Origin: Halomonas sp. 1513
GTDB taxonomy: Bacteria; Pseudomonadota; Gammaproteobacteria; Pseudomonadales; Halomonadaceae
Length of the DNA stretch: 64,000 nucleotides
Assembly: GCA_001971685.1 (NCBI GenBank)
Contig: CP019326.1
Span: 3,658,001-3,722,000 of the forward strand
Reading direction: 5' to 3'
The notes under the pieces were generated by a model, which worked only from the letters and a program-made list of their open reading frames with translations, was not told the origin of the DNA and searched no databases. The position numbers were made by a program, and so were the translations under genes. Every line of letters begins with the position of its first letter. Position 1 is the stretch's first letter. Shown piece by piece: positions 27,512-36,577 of the stretch.

Positions 27512-29368
27512 TCATCCGGTCACCCATCGATTTCGCCCCAATGCCTTGGCCTCGTAGAGGCGTTTATCCCCAATACGCATGAGCGAATCGATGTCCTCGC
27601 CGTCCCGGCCGATCTGGGCGCAGCCCACGCTGACGGTGATTTTCAGCACTTTGTCGTTCAGCCTGATCTCCAGATCATAAAGGGTCGAGCGGATACGCTC
27701 GGCGATCTCGCCCGCCTGCTCGATATCGGTATCCGGGAGCAGGATCTGGAATTCCTCACCTCCCACCCGAGCCAGCAGGTCGGAGGGCCTCAGATTCTCT
27801 TCCATGGTGGAGGCCACCTGCTTGAGCACCTGGTCTCCGACCTGGTGCCCATGGACGTCGTTGACCGTCTTGAAGTGATCGAGATCCAGGCACAAGAGTG
27901 ACAGGGGCGTGCCGTTGCGCTGCGCACGGGCAAGTTCCCGCCTGGCTTGTCTCATCAACTGGCGTCGATTGGCCGCGCCGGTGAGCCAGTCGGTAGCGGC
28001 CTGCTGGGTCAAGCGAGCGTTGGCCTTCTGCAGCGCTTCCGTTCGTTCGGCCACACGGCGTTCCAGTTCTTCTTCCGAGCGCTTGAGTTCGGTCAGGTCA
28101 TGCTGCACGCCCACGAAGTGGGTAACCCGGCCATGGGAATCGGATACCGGGGCCAGACTCATCTGAATCCACAGCGGCTGGCCGTCGCGTCGGTAGTTGC
28201 GCACCAAGGTCTGTACCGGCTGCTTGCAGCGTAAGGCGTCGTGGACTTCCCTTACGCCTTCCTGATCCTCTTCGCCGTGCTGCAGGAAGCGGCAATTCCG
28301 GCCAATAACCTCGTCGCGCGAATATCCGAACAGGGTTTCGAAGGTATCGTTGACCCAGATGATAGGGTCGTCGAGGCGACGCGCATCGGTAATGATGACC
28401 GCATCGTAGATGGATTCCATCGTGCGTTCGAATAACCGCAGCCGCATGCGCTGGGCCTCGATCTCGTCCATCAGAAGGCCGACGCCGATCCCCACAGTCG
28501 CCGTGACCGCAAGAAATTGCTGCAGGGCGAGGATGGCGCCTTCCGGGTCCTCGTCATGTAGCGCCCAGGATCCATGCACGGTCCAGGCAATGGAAGTGGT
28601 AGCCACCAGCGCCACCAGTGCCACCGCACCGGGTACGCCAAAGCGCGCCGCTGCCCACAGCACCGGCGGTAGCAACAACACCAGCGACAGCGGATGGCTG
28701 CTATCCTTCTCCCCCATCGTTACCATGAGCACCGTGCCCATGACACCAAGCAGGAGAAGCAACGCACCCAGCTCGAGCAGACGCTTGCGGGTCCAGGTCT
28801 GGAGCAATACCTGGTACTGGTGAGCGAAGATGACCAGCAGCGGCGTGAGCAGAACTAGTCCCAGGGCATCGCCGAACCACCACATCTGCCAGCGGGCAAG
28901 ATATTCGCCCCCCTCTCCGGCCAGCCCATGATACACCCCGGCTCCGAATAGCGCGGCGGTTCCGGCCGCCAACAGCGGGCCGAACAGCACGAAATAACCT
29001 CCGCGGGAGAGGCTGTCAAAATTGAAAAGTGGACCGGTGAACCAGCGGATCAGCGAAGCTGCGAGGAAGACCTCGAACAGGTTGATCAAGCCGAAGGATA
29101 CTGCCGCCCACAACGGAAAGGCGGGGATGTCGGCGATGATCTCCGCGGCCATCACTGCCGGAATAATCCACGCCCAGCGGTGCACTGGCAGCAGTAACAG
29201 TGCCGCCAGCGCCACGGCATTGGGAGGCCAGATGATGGCCTTGCCGTCGGGCGAGATGGTCTGGGTCACACCCAGCCAGGCCCCGGCGAAATAGCCCAGC
29301 CCGACCACGGCCATGATGGCCAGGCCGGTCAGCCATCCCGGTTGTTGTATTTGCGGCCTACTGTGCAT
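27512..29368 (-). CDS. MASE1-PAS-GGDEF diguanylate cyclase
   Basis: The 618-residue membrane sensor has about eight hydrophobic segments over residues 1-300 with MASE1 features (IWPPNAVALAALLLLPVHRW). A PAS/LOV-like domain follows (RTMESIYDAVIITDARRL, then VIGRNCRFLQ) with a PAC end (GVQHDLTELKRSEEEL). The GGDEF domain covers the last 170 residues; its signature is GGEEF in LARVGGEEFQILLPD, so c-di-GMP synthesis is likely. GRNCRFLQ is the flavin-cysteine motif of LOV domains, so light sensing is possible. AGGAAAC precedes the ATG at 29368. Confidence 0.92.
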   Translation of the reverse strand: MHSRPQIQQPGWLTGLAIMAVVGLGYFAGAWLGVTQTISPDGKAIIWPPNAVALAALLLLPVHRWAWIIPAVMAAEIIADIPAFPLWAAVSFGLINLFEVFLAASLIRWFTGPLFNFDSLSRGGYFVLFGPLLAAGTAALFGAGVYHGLAGEGGEYLARWQMWWFGDALGLVLLTPLLVIFAHQYQVLLQTWTRKRLLELGALLLLLGVMGTVLMVTMGEKDSSHPLSLVLLLPPVLWAAARFGVPGAVALVALVATTSIAWTVHGSWALHDEDPEGAILALQQFLAVTATVGIGVGLLMDEIEAQRMRLRLFERTMESIYDAVIITDARRLDDPIIWVNDTFETLFGYSRDEVIGRNCRFLQHGEEDQEGVREVHDALRCKQPVQTLVRNYRRDGQPLWIQMSLAPVSDSHGRVTHFVGVQHDLTELKRSEEELERRVAERTEALQKANARLTQQAATDWLTGAANRRQLMRQARRELARAQRNGTPLSLLCLDLDHFKTVNDVHGHQVGDQVLKQVASTMEENLRPSDLLARVGGEEFQILLPDTDIEQAGEIAERIRSTLYDLEIRLNDKVLKITVSVGCAQIGRDGEDIDSLMRIGDKRLYEAKALGRNRWVTG

Positions 29369-29464
29369 GAGTTTCCTGCTGGGATGCCCGGTCGATGCCT
29401 ACTCGCCCACCTCTATCCCTAAGGCACGACAAACCCCTTTTGTCACCGACAGTCGCGCATACAA

Positions 29465-29493
29465 AAGGCCGCTGATTATATATCGGCGGCCTT
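29465..29493 (-). terminator. phasin terminator
   Basis: Stem AAGGCCGC/GCGGCCTT (29465-29472 and 29486-29493) followed on the minus strand by TTTTGT. It is 43 bp after the phasin stop, in the right direction. The rest of 29369-29464 is plain upstream DNA of the GGDEF gene. Confidence 0.85.
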
Positions 29494-29535
29494 CAGCGAA
29501 ACTTTAAGCCGGCGCAGGCCGGTAGGGGAGGCGTA

Positions 29536-29949
29536 TCAGGAAGCCTTAGCAGCCTTGGGAACCGCTTCCTTGAAAGCCTTGGTGGCAGTCTCGGTGCTTT
29601 CCTTGACGACTTCCTGAGCTTTCTGGACATTCTCTTCGGTCAGCTTCTGGCTGTCCTTGGCGAAGTCCTGCTGCAGGGCGACGACCTTATCGGCGTCTGC
29701 CTTGAGGCGCTCGGTGAATTCCGTAGCGACATTCTGCTGGCCTTCCATGTAGCTCTTAAGGCCTTCGGCATCCTTGACTTCCATCAGGCTGCGCAGCTGC
29801 GCCACGCCGGTGTCGGTATAAGCCTTGGCGGCCTCGAGCTGTGCGTTAACCAGCTTCTCGGTGAAGTCGACGGACAGGGCCGCGAAGGCACGCGCCGGGC
29901 CGAACATCATGGTCTCGAACTGCTTGGTGTCAAAGTTAAAGTTGCTCAT
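29536..29949 (-). CDS. phasin-family protein
   Basis: A 137-residue, almost fully helical, Ala/Lys/Glu-rich protein. FETMMFGPARAFAALSVDFTE near the N-terminus and long amphipathic helices are typical of phasins, which coat polyhydroxyalkanoate granules. GGAGGTTC lies upstream of the ATG at 29949. It stands alone with its own terminator; no PHA synthase gene is in the window, so the cell presumably encodes it elsewhere. Confidence 0.88.
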   Translation of the reverse strand: MSNFNFDTKQFETMMFGPARAFAALSVDFTEKLVNAQLEAAKAYTDTGVAQLRSLMEVKDAEGLKSYMEGQQNVATEFTERLKADADKVVALQQDFAKDSQKLTEENVQKAQEVVKESTETATKAFKEAVPKAAKAS

Positions 29950-30102
29950 CTGAAGAACCTCCGGGTTCTAAACGAACGGGAGATCCCCGCTCTGATGACA
30001 TACACAGTAGCAGTAAAATTTGTGCAGTGCAACATAACCCTCCGTAGCGGCCTCGCTACAGAGGGCCGGTCAATGGCCTTACAGCCTCCGTTATAGGTCC
30101 AT

Positions 30103-30265
30103 CTAACCGGCCTTTATGGCGCGGAAGGCGGTTCCCACCGCGTCCATACCAGAGCCACACAGGCGATTCATGGTGGTGCCAGGAATCGACGTCGGCATGC
30201 CCGCCAACAGCAGCGACATTCGCAACACGCTGCGGTTGTCTTCACTGGCCTGACTGGGCTCATCA
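30103..30265 (-). pseudogene. PcaF-type thiolase remnant
   Basis: On the minus strand one open stretch of about 50 residues reads EDNRSVLRMSLLLAGMP, TSIPGTTMNRLCGSGMD and AVGTAFRAIKAG, then stops. EDNR plus NRLCGSGMDAVG is the active-site cysteine region of beta-ketoadipyl-CoA thiolases (PcaF/PaaJ), normally about residues 65-110 of a 400-residue enzyme. Both ends are missing. The rest of the 29950-30326 gap shows no other gene. Confidence 0.75.
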
Positions 30266-30326
30266 GATGTCCCGCATTCTTTGTTAGCCTGCTAGGCTAA
30301 AGCCTTGTCTCTTGACCGGGAGTCCC

Positions 30327-31217
30327 ATGGCGACACCCCCCAGCCTCATCGCGCCGCTGCCCGGCGACCGCCCGCTACGCGGCATCGGCTTCATGCTCGC
30401 CGCCGGGCTGCTGTTCGTACTGCTCGATACCGGCGTCAAGCTGCTCGGCCAGGACTACTCGCCTATCCAGGTGGTGTGGGCGCGCTACGCCGGGCACATG
30501 CTGGTGCTGGGCGGCTATCTGGCCTGGCTGGGCTGGCCGCGCTGCCGCGCGCTGATGCATACCGAGTCACTGCTGGGGCAGGTGCTACGCGGCCTGCTGC
30601 TGTTCGGCGCCAGCACCTTCGCCTACCTGGCGCTGCGCGACCTGCCGCTGCTGCAGGTCTACGTGATCAATTTCAGCTCGCCGCTGCTGGTCACCCTGCT
30701 GGCGATTCCGCTGCTCAAGGAGCGTGTCACCCCGGCACGGGGGGCGGCGGTGGCGGTGGGCTTCGTCGGCGTGATCATCGCCGTGGGACCGGTCGACTGG
30801 CGCGCCCAGCCGGCGGCGCTGTTGCCGTTCGGCATGGCGCTGTGCTTCGCGCTCTACCAGCTGACCACGCGGCGCTTCGGCCGTCACGATCACCCGCTGA
30901 CCTCGCTGTTCTACGCCGGGCTGGCCGGCGCCCTGGTCAGCAGCGCCGTGGTGCCGCTGTTCTGGACGCCCATCGCGCTGGGCGACCTGCCGCCGTTCCT
31001 GATGGTCGGGCTGCTTGGCGCGGTCAGCCAGCTGGCGCTGATCCTGGCCATGCGCTGCGCGCCGGCCTCGCTGGTCTCGCCGTTCCTCTATACCCAGATC
31101 GTATGGGCCTCGCTGTTCGGCTACCTGGTGTTCGGCGACGTGCCGCTGCTGCAGGTCTACCTCGGCGCCGTGCTGATCATCGGCGCCGGGATATTTCTCG
31201 CTACGCGGCGGACTTGA
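30327..31217 (+). CDS. DMT-superfamily (EamA) transporter
   Basis: The 296-residue protein has ten hydrophobic segments in two EamA repeats (first: GFMLAAGLLFVLLDTGVKLL; second: FGMALCFALYQLTTRRFGRH). Such proteins export small metabolites; the substrate is unknown. GGGAG at 30318-30322 marks the ATG at 30327. It is convergent with napC, 7 bp apart. Confidence 0.9.
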   Translation: MATPPSLIAPLPGDRPLRGIGFMLAAGLLFVLLDTGVKLLGQDYSPIQVVWARYAGHMLVLGGYLAWLGWPRCRALMHTESLLGQVLRGLLLFGASTFAYLALRDLPLLQVYVINFSSPLLVTLLAIPLLKERVTPARGAAVAVGFVGVIIAVGPVDWRAQPAALLPFGMALCFALYQLTTRRFGRHDHPLTSLFYAGLAGALVSSAVVPLFWTPIALGDLPPFLMVGLLGAVSQLALILAMRCAPASLVSPFLYTQIVWASLFGYLVFGDVPLLQVYLGAVLIIGAGIFLATRRT

Positions 31218-31224
31218 GCGCAGC

Positions 31225-31908
31225 CTAAGGCGCTGTCAGTTGACTGGGCACGGCCGCCTCGGCGCGGCCCAGGTGCGTCACCCAGGAGACGACATCGGGA
31301 ATGCCCGCTTCCAGGGCGGCCGCCTCGTAGCCGCCGTGATGCCCGGCGGGCAGGTCGTGGGCGATGCCCTTGTGGCAGTCGATGCAGGTCGCCTCGCCGC
31401 TGGCCAATGAGGTGGAGTGAGCGCGAGCCGCGCGGCTGCTCTGGGCGGTGAAGTCCATGGAGTCGAATTCATGGCAGTTGCGGCACTCCAGCGAGTCGTT
31501 GGCCTCGAGCCGCGCCCACTCGCGCTGGGCCAGCTCCAGGCGTTTCTCCTCGAACTGCTCCTCGGTGCGGATGGTACCGAACACCCAGCCCCACACCTCC
31601 TTGGAGGCCTCCATCTTGCGCGCAACCTTGTGGGTCCAGCCGTGGGGCACATGGCAGTCGGCACACTGCGCCCTGACCCCGGAGCGGTTGGTGTAGTGGA
31701 CGGTGTCCTGCATCTCGCGCAGCGGGTTGCGCTCCATCTCGTGGCACGCGACGCAGAACTGCTGGGTATTGGTGGCTTCCATGGCGGTGTTGAAGCCGCC
31801 CCAGAAGATGATCCCGGCGATGAAGCCGCCCAGGGTCAGGAACCCCAGGCTGAAGTGCACGCTGGGGCGGGTGAGCAGCCGCCAGTAGCGGCCCAGCCAG
31901 CGCTTCAT
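31225..31908 (-). CDS. napC: tetrahaem quinol dehydrogenase NapC
   Basis: The 227-residue protein is anchored by one N-terminal helix ([20 protein letters not shown]) and carries four CxxCH haem sites: CVACH, CADCH, CRNCH and CIDCH. It takes electrons from quinol and passes them to NapAB in the periplasm. It overlaps the napB stop by 4 bp and ends the operon. Confidence 0.97.
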   Translation of the reverse strand: MKRWLGRYWRLLTRPSVHFSLGFLTLGGFIAGIIFWGGFNTAMEATNTQQFCVACHEMERNPLREMQDTVHYTNRSGVRAQCADCHVPHGWTHKVARKMEASKEVWGWVFGTIRTEEQFEEKRLELAQREWARLEANDSLECRNCHEFDSMDFTAQSSRAARAHSTSLASGEATCIDCHKGIAHDLPAGHHGGYEAAALEAGIPDVVSWVTHLGRAEAAVPSQLTAP

Positions 31909-32393
31909 GGCTCACCTCCCTGCTGCTCGCGCAGCATCTCGCCGAGCACCTGGTCGACGGTCTGGAAGCGGTTTTCTACTATCGGCGTGGCATCGGTCTG
32001 GGGCACGTGGCACTGGGTGCAGAAGTAGCGGTCGGGGGAGACCGCCGCCAGCACCTGCTTGTGGCGATCCATGAAGTGGGTGACGCTGACCATCGGCGCC
32101 CCGGCGCGCACCGCGTTCTCGCGGCTGTGGCAGGTCAGGCACTGGTTGTGGCGCAGGTCGACCTGGTAGTCGCGGATCGAGTGCGGCACCACCGGCGGCT
32201 GCTCGGGGTAGTTGAGCACCTCGCGCCCCGACTCGCGGGACTCGCCGGCCATGGGTGGCGCCGGCAGGGTCTCGGCCACGGTGCCGCCCTGGCGCAGGCC
32301 GTCCGGCGCCGAGGGCCGATAGTGCTCCTCGGCGAGTGTCACGCCAGCCCAGGCCAAGGTGGCGGAGAGGCATAGAGCGGTAAGCCTTTTCAT
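31905..32393 (-). CDS. napB: periplasmic nitrate reductase cytochrome subunit NapB
   Basis: The 162-residue precursor has a signal peptide ([20 protein letters not shown]) and two haem sites, CLTCH and CTQCH. It is the small dihaem partner of NapA. AAGGAG precedes the ATG at 32393, which follows napA by 23 bp. Confidence 0.96.
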   Translation of the reverse strand: MKRLTALCLSATLAWAGVTLAEEHYRPSAPDGLRQGGTVAETLPAPPMAGESRESGREVLNYPEQPPVVPHSIRDYQVDLRHNQCLTCHSRENAVRAGAPMVSVTHFMDRHKQVLAAVSPDRYFCTQCHVPQTDATPIVENRFQTVDQVLGEMLREQQGGEP

Positions 32394-32416
32394 CGCATTT
32401 CTCCTTGCTGGCGGCC

Positions 32417-34921
32417 TCAGGCCAGGTTGAGCAGCTCCAGGCGCACCGCACACTTCTTGAAGTCGGTCTGCTTGGAGATCGGGTCGGTGGCGTCCAACAC
32501 CAGCTTGTTGATCAGCCGGTTGGCGTCGAAGAACGGTACATAGACCAGCCCCTGGGGCGGCCGCACCCGGCCGCGGGTCTCGACCCGCAGGCGGATCTCG
32601 CCGCGCCGACTGGTGACCTTGACCTCGCTGCCGCGTCGCACGCCCTCGGCGCGGGCGTCATCGGGATGCATGTAGAGCAGCGCCTCGGGCACCGCGCGGT
32701 GAAGCTCCGGCACCCGGCGGGTCATCGAGCCGGTGTGCCAGTGCTCCAGCACGCGTCCGGTGCACAGCCAGTAGGGGAAGTCGTCGTCGGGGCGCTCCGG
32801 GGCCGGCTCGTCGGGCACCGCGAAGATCAGCGCGCGGTCGTCGGGCTTGGCGTAGAACTGCACGCCGCGGCCCTCCTCGACGTAGGGGTCGTAGCCCTCG
32901 CGGTAGCGCCACAGGGTCTCCTGGCCGCCCACCACCGGCCAGCGCTTGCCACGGGTCTGGTGGTAGACGTCGAAGTCGTCGAGGTCCTTGCCCTTGCCGC
33001 GACCGAAACGGGCATACTCCTCGAACAGCCCCTTCTGGACGTAGAACCCCAGCTCCTCGGCCTCCTGGTTGGCGTAGCCCTCCTCCATGTCGGAAAGCGG
33101 GTAGCGGTCGACCTGACCGTTGGCGTAGAGCAGCTCGAACAGTGTCTTGTCGCGCAGCTCGGGGGCCGCCTCGAGCAGCTCCTCGGGCCACACCTCGTCG
33201 ACGCGGATGCGCTTGGCCAGCGCCAGGGTCTGCCACAGGTCGGAGCGCGCCTCGCCGGGGGCGTTGACCAGTTGGTGGAAGAACTGGGTGCGCCGTTCGG
33301 AGTTGCCGAAGGCGCCCTCCTTCTCGACCCAGCTGGCAGCCGGCAGGATCAGGTCGGCGGACTGCGCCGAGGCGGTGGGATAGATGTCCGAGACGATCAC
33401 GAAGGCCTCGGGGTTGCGCCAGCCGGGCAGGATCTCCTCCATGGTGTTGGGGCCGGCGTGCATGTTGTTGCACACCTGGGTCCAGTAGACCTTGATCTCG
33501 CCGTCCTTGAGCTTGCGGCTCTGCTCCACGGCGTGAAAGCCGACCCGCTCGGGAACGGTGCCCTCGGGCAGCAGCCAGATCTCCTCGGCGTCGCGGCGAT
33601 GCTCGGGGTTGGTGACCACGCGGTCGGCGGGCAGGCGGTGGGCGAAGGTGCCCACCTCGCGGGCGGTGCCGCAGGCCGAGGGCTGGCCGGTGAGCGAGAA
33701 GGGGCTGTTGCCGGGCTCGGAGATCTTGCCGGTGAGCAGGTGCAGGTTGTAGATCAGGTTGTTCACCCACACCCCGCGGGTGTGCTGGTTGACGCCCATG
33801 GTCCAGAAGGTCATGACCTTGGTGTCGGGGTCGGCGTAGAGCTCGGCGAGCTGCTCGAGGCGATTCTCCGACACGCCGGACTCCCGCGCGGCGCGCTCGA
33901 GGGTGTAGTCGGCGACGTAGTCGGCGAACTCGTCGAAGCTCATCTCCGACCAGGAGTTGGCGTCGTCGGCGTTGGCCGCGGCCTGCTGCAGCGGATGCTC
34001 GTCGCGCAGGCCGTAGCCGATGTCGTCCACCCCCCGGGCGAAGCCGACATGGCTATCGACGAAGTCGCGATCGACGTTGCCGCTCTGGATGATGTGGTTG
34101 GCGATGTAGTTGAGGATCACGATGTCGGCGTTGGGCGTCATCACCATGGGGATGTCGGCCAGGTCGAAGCTGCGATGCTCGTAGGTCGAGAGCACCGCGA
34201 CTTGGGTGTCCGGGTAGGAGAGCCGGCGGTCGGTGACCCGGGTCCACAGCACCGGGTGCATTTCGGCCATGTTCGAGCCCCACAGCACGAAGGCGTCGGC
34301 ATGCTCGATATCGTCGTAGACGCCCATCGGCTCGTCGGAGCCGAAGCTGCGCATGAAGCCGAACACCGCCGAGGCCATGCAGTGGCGGGCGTTGGGGTCG
34401 ATGTTGTTGGAGCGGAAACCGGCCTTGAACAGCTTGCTGGCGGCGTAGCCCTCCCAGATCGTCCACTGCCCGGAGCCGAACATCGCCACGCTCTCGGGGC
34501 CGTGCTCGCGGATCGCCTGCTTGAACTTGTCGGCCATCAGGTCGAGCGCCTCGTCCCAGGACACCGGCTCGAAGTCGCCGTCCTTGGCATAGGCGCCGTT
34601 GCGCTTGCGCAGCAGCGGCTGGGTCAGGCGGTCCTCGCCGTAGAGGATCTTCGACAGGAAGTAGCCCTTGACGCAGTTCAGCCCGCGGTTGACCTCGGAG
34701 TGGATATCGCCGTGGGTGGCGACGATGCGGTCGTTCTGGGTGGCGACCATCACGCTGCAGCCGACCCCGCAGAAGCGGCACGGCGCCTTGTTCCAGTTGA
34801 GCCGGGTCAGCTCGGCGTTGGTGATCAGGTTGGTGGCCCCGGCGGGGATCGCGATCCCCGCGCTGGCGGCGGCCACAGCGGCCGCATTGGCCTTGACGAA
34901 TTCGCGGCGTGTCAGTTTCAT
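32417..34921 (-). CDS. napA: periplasmic nitrate reductase catalytic subunit NapA
   Basis: The 834-residue molybdoenzyme reduces nitrate to nitrite in the periplasm. It begins with a Tat signal ([19 protein letters not shown]). The [4Fe-4S] cysteines are Cys48, Cys51, Cys55 and Cys83; Cys181 in [10 protein letters not shown] is the expected molybdenum ligand. Full length for the family. The ATG overlaps the napD stop in an ATGA. Confidence 0.98.
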   Translation of the reverse strand: MKLTRREFVKANAAAVAAASAGIAIPAGATNLITNAELTRLNWNKAPCRFCGVGCSVMVATQNDRIVATHGDIHSEVNRGLNCVKGYFLSKILYGEDRLTQPLLRKRNGAYAKDGDFEPVSWDEALDLMADKFKQAIREHGPESVAMFGSGQWTIWEGYAASKLFKAGFRSNNIDPNARHCMASAVFGFMRSFGSDEPMGVYDDIEHADAFVLWGSNMAEMHPVLWTRVTDRRLSYPDTQVAVLSTYEHRSFDLADIPMVMTPNADIVILNYIANHIIQSGNVDRDFVDSHVGFARGVDDIGYGLRDEHPLQQAAANADDANSWSEMSFDEFADYVADYTLERAARESGVSENRLEQLAELYADPDTKVMTFWTMGVNQHTRGVWVNNLIYNLHLLTGKISEPGNSPFSLTGQPSACGTAREVGTFAHRLPADRVVTNPEHRRDAEEIWLLPEGTVPERVGFHAVEQSRKLKDGEIKVYWTQVCNNMHAGPNTMEEILPGWRNPEAFVIVSDIYPTASAQSADLILPAASWVEKEGAFGNSERRTQFFHQLVNAPGEARSDLWQTLALAKRIRVDEVWPEELLEAAPELRDKTLFELLYANGQVDRYPLSDMEEGYANQEAEELGFYVQKGLFEEYARFGRGKGKDLDDFDVYHQTRGKRWPVVGGQETLWRYREGYDPYVEEGRGVQFYAKPDDRALIFAVPDEPAPERPDDDFPYWLCTGRVLEHWHTGSMTRRVPELHRAVPEALLYMHPDDARAEGVRRGSEVKVTSRRGEIRLRVETRGRVRPPQGLVYVPFFDANRLINKLVLDATDPISKQTDFKKCAVRLELLNLA

Positions 34922-35199
34922 TGTGCCCCCTCATGCGGTTCATCGGCGCTGGCCGGGTCGAGCAGCTGGTGGTAGACCAGCGCCGCACCGAGCACGCCGG
35001 GCCGTGTCTGTACGGCATCGATCAGGTCGAGCGCACGGCTCTCCTTAAAGCTCTCCACCACCGCCACCAGCTTGCCCGCGGCGTCCTCGCCGCGGACCTC
35101 GCAGCCGCCGGCGGCATTCAGCCAGGCGGCCACCTCCGCCAGCCGCGGCGGCCGGACATGGACGATAAAGCTGGCGATATGCAGCGTCTCTTGGCTCAT
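34918..35199 (-). CDS. napD: NapA Tat-signal chaperone NapD
   Basis: A 93-residue cytoplasmic protein; [20 protein letters not shown] and the GKLVAVVES segment are typical of NapD, which binds the NapA signal peptide during maturation. It overlaps both napF and napA by 4 bp. Confidence 0.92.
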   Translation of the reverse strand: MSQETLHIASFIVHVRPPRLAEVAAWLNAAGGCEVRGEDAAGKLVAVVESFKESRALDLIDAVQTRPGVLGAALVYHQLLDPASADEPHEGAQ

Positions 35200-35714
35200 C
35201 GGCGCGCTCCGGGTTGCACTGGGCCGTTGTCGGCCAGGGTGATGGCATCAGTGGGGCATACCGCCAGGCAGGCCCCGCAGCCGCGGCAGGCCTGGCTGTC
35301 GATATGCGGCTGCGGCGGGCGGCCCAGCGCCGGTGGAAAGCGGATGGCGCGCCACTCGCAGGCGTCCTGGCAGGCCTGGCAGTGGATCTGCGCCAGCGCC
35401 AGGCAGTTGGCCTCGAGCCGCGCGTGCCAGGCAAACGCCTGGCGTTGGGTATCGAAGACGTCCGCCTCGCACACCGCAGCGCAGTCGCCGCATAGCGAGC
35501 AGCCGTCGGTATCGAAGCGGATCTCGGGGAAGCCGCCGCCGCCGCGCACCAGCACGCCTTCCGGGCAGGCGTCGATGCAGGCATCGCAGCCGGTGCAGCG
35601 CTGAGTCAGGTCAGCGGCGGTCCACGGCGGTCGCCGCAGCGGCGGGCGGCCGCTCAAGGCGCGGAAGAACTGGCGGCGATCCGAATGGCGGTGAGTCTTG
35701 TTGTTATGGGTCAT
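35196..35714 (-). CDS. napF: ferredoxin-type protein NapF
   Basis: The 172-residue protein has three four-cysteine clusters: CTGCDACIDACP, CSLCGDCAAVC and CRGCGACLAVCP, plus CQACQDAC. The N-terminus DRRQFFRALSG is the usual NapF start. NapF is thought to help maturation of the iron-sulfur cluster in NapA. Confidence 0.94.
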   Translation of the reverse strand: MTHNNKTHRHSDRRQFFRALSGRPPLRRPPWTAADLTQRCTGCDACIDACPEGVLVRGGGGFPEIRFDTDGCSLCGDCAAVCEADVFDTQRQAFAWHARLEANCLALAQIHCQACQDACEWRAIRFPPALGRPPQPHIDSQACRGCGACLAVCPTDAITLADNGPVQPGARR

Positions 35715-35726
35715 GGCGTCACCGAC

Positions 35727-35900
35727 TCAACCGGGAGGACCGGGCGGGCCGGCAATCATCTGGTAGATCCACACCGCGAAGCCGTAGCTGCCGACCACCG
35801 CCACGGCGAGGATCGGAAACAGCAGCACGCAGATGAACAGAAACAGCTTCAGCTCTTGTCGCTTGCGCACCGACGGCGCAACGCTGTCGGGGTCGCTCAT
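35727..35900 (-). CDS. napE: small membrane protein NapE
   Basis: A 57-residue protein with one transmembrane segment (LKLFLFICVLLFPILAVAVV) after a charged KRQELK stretch, as in NapE. Its function in nitrate reduction is not known. GAGGAG precedes the ATG at 35900. It is the first gene of napEFDABC. Confidence 0.9.
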   Translation of the reverse strand: MSDPDSVAPSVRKRQELKLFLFICVLLFPILAVAVVGSYGFAVWIYQMIAGPPGPPG

Positions 35901-35990
35901 GGCACGCTCCTCGCTGGGTGTGGGCCTGGCCGGGTGTGACAAACCACCGCATACCCCTGTCAGCCTAGCGAATTAAGCCCCCTATGCCAG

Positions 35991-36004
35991 TTGACGCAGA
36001 TCAA
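35991..36004 (-). promoter_or_regulatory. FNR/ANR-type box upstream of the nap operon
   Basis: TTGACGCAGATCAA fits the TTGAT-N4-ATCAA consensus with one mismatch, centred 98 bp before the napE start. That leaves room for a promoter about 41 bp downstream of the site centre, the classical position for activation under low oxygen. Confidence 0.75.
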
Positions 36005-36029
36005 GGTTTTGCGAAGCAAGCCTGAAACG

Positions 36030-36059
36030 CCGCGAGCCCGCCAGGGGGCGGGCTCGCGG
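36030..36059 (-). terminator. terminator after aroQ
   Basis: A perfect 13-bp GC-rich stem (arms 36030-36042 and 36047-36059), four-base loop, followed by GTTTC on the minus strand, 26 bp after the aroQ stop. It separates aroQ from the nap promoter. Confidence 0.75.
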
Positions 36060-36084
36060 TTGGGCAGGATGGTAGCGTTGAGAA

Positions 36085-36525
36085 TCAGGCGTCGGCGGCC
36101 TTGATCAGCGCGTCCAGCGCGGCCAGGTAGCCCTGGCTGCCGAGGCCGGCGATCACCCCGTCGGCGCGCAGCGAGACGTAGGAGTGGTGACGGAAGCTCT
36201 CGCGCTTGTGGACGTTGGAGAGATGCACCTCGATGACCTTGCCGTCGAAGGCATTGAGGGCGTCGAGGATCGCCACCGAGGTGTGGGTGAAGGCGGCGGG
36301 GTTGATGATGATCGCCGCGGTGCCGTCGAGCCTGGCGGCGTGGATGGCGTCGATCAACGCGCCCTCGTGGTTGCTCTGCAGCGCCTTGGCCTCCCAGCCG
36401 TTGAAGGCGGCCTTCTCGTAGAGGCTGTTGTTGATATCGTCGAGGGTCTCGTGGCCGTAGATATCCGGCTCGCGAGTGCCCAGCAGGTTGAGGTTGGGGC
36501 CGTGCAGCACCAGTAGCTTATGCAT
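36085..36525 (-). CDS. aroQ: type II 3-dehydroquinate dehydratase
   Basis: The 146-residue shikimate-pathway enzyme has the family marks [41 protein letters not shown] and [16 protein letters not shown]. The ATG at 36525 begins the conserved [11 protein letters not shown]. It follows glnE by 52 bp on the same strand. Confidence 0.96.
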   Translation of the reverse strand: MHKLLVLHGPNLNLLGTREPDIYGHETLDDINNSLYEKAAFNGWEAKALQSNHEGALIDAIHAARLDGTAAIIINPAAFTHTSVAILDALNAFDGKVIEVHLSNVHKRESFRHHSYVSLRADGVIAGLGSQGYLAALDALIKAADA

Positions 36526-36577
36526 CGTCTTTGGGTTCCCATCAATGGTGATCAAATCTGCCTAGAGGACCTCAGCG

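Noticed and set aside
32405..34975. 856-codon plus-strand open frame over napA
   Set aside because: Shadow of napA; no ribosome site, no motif.
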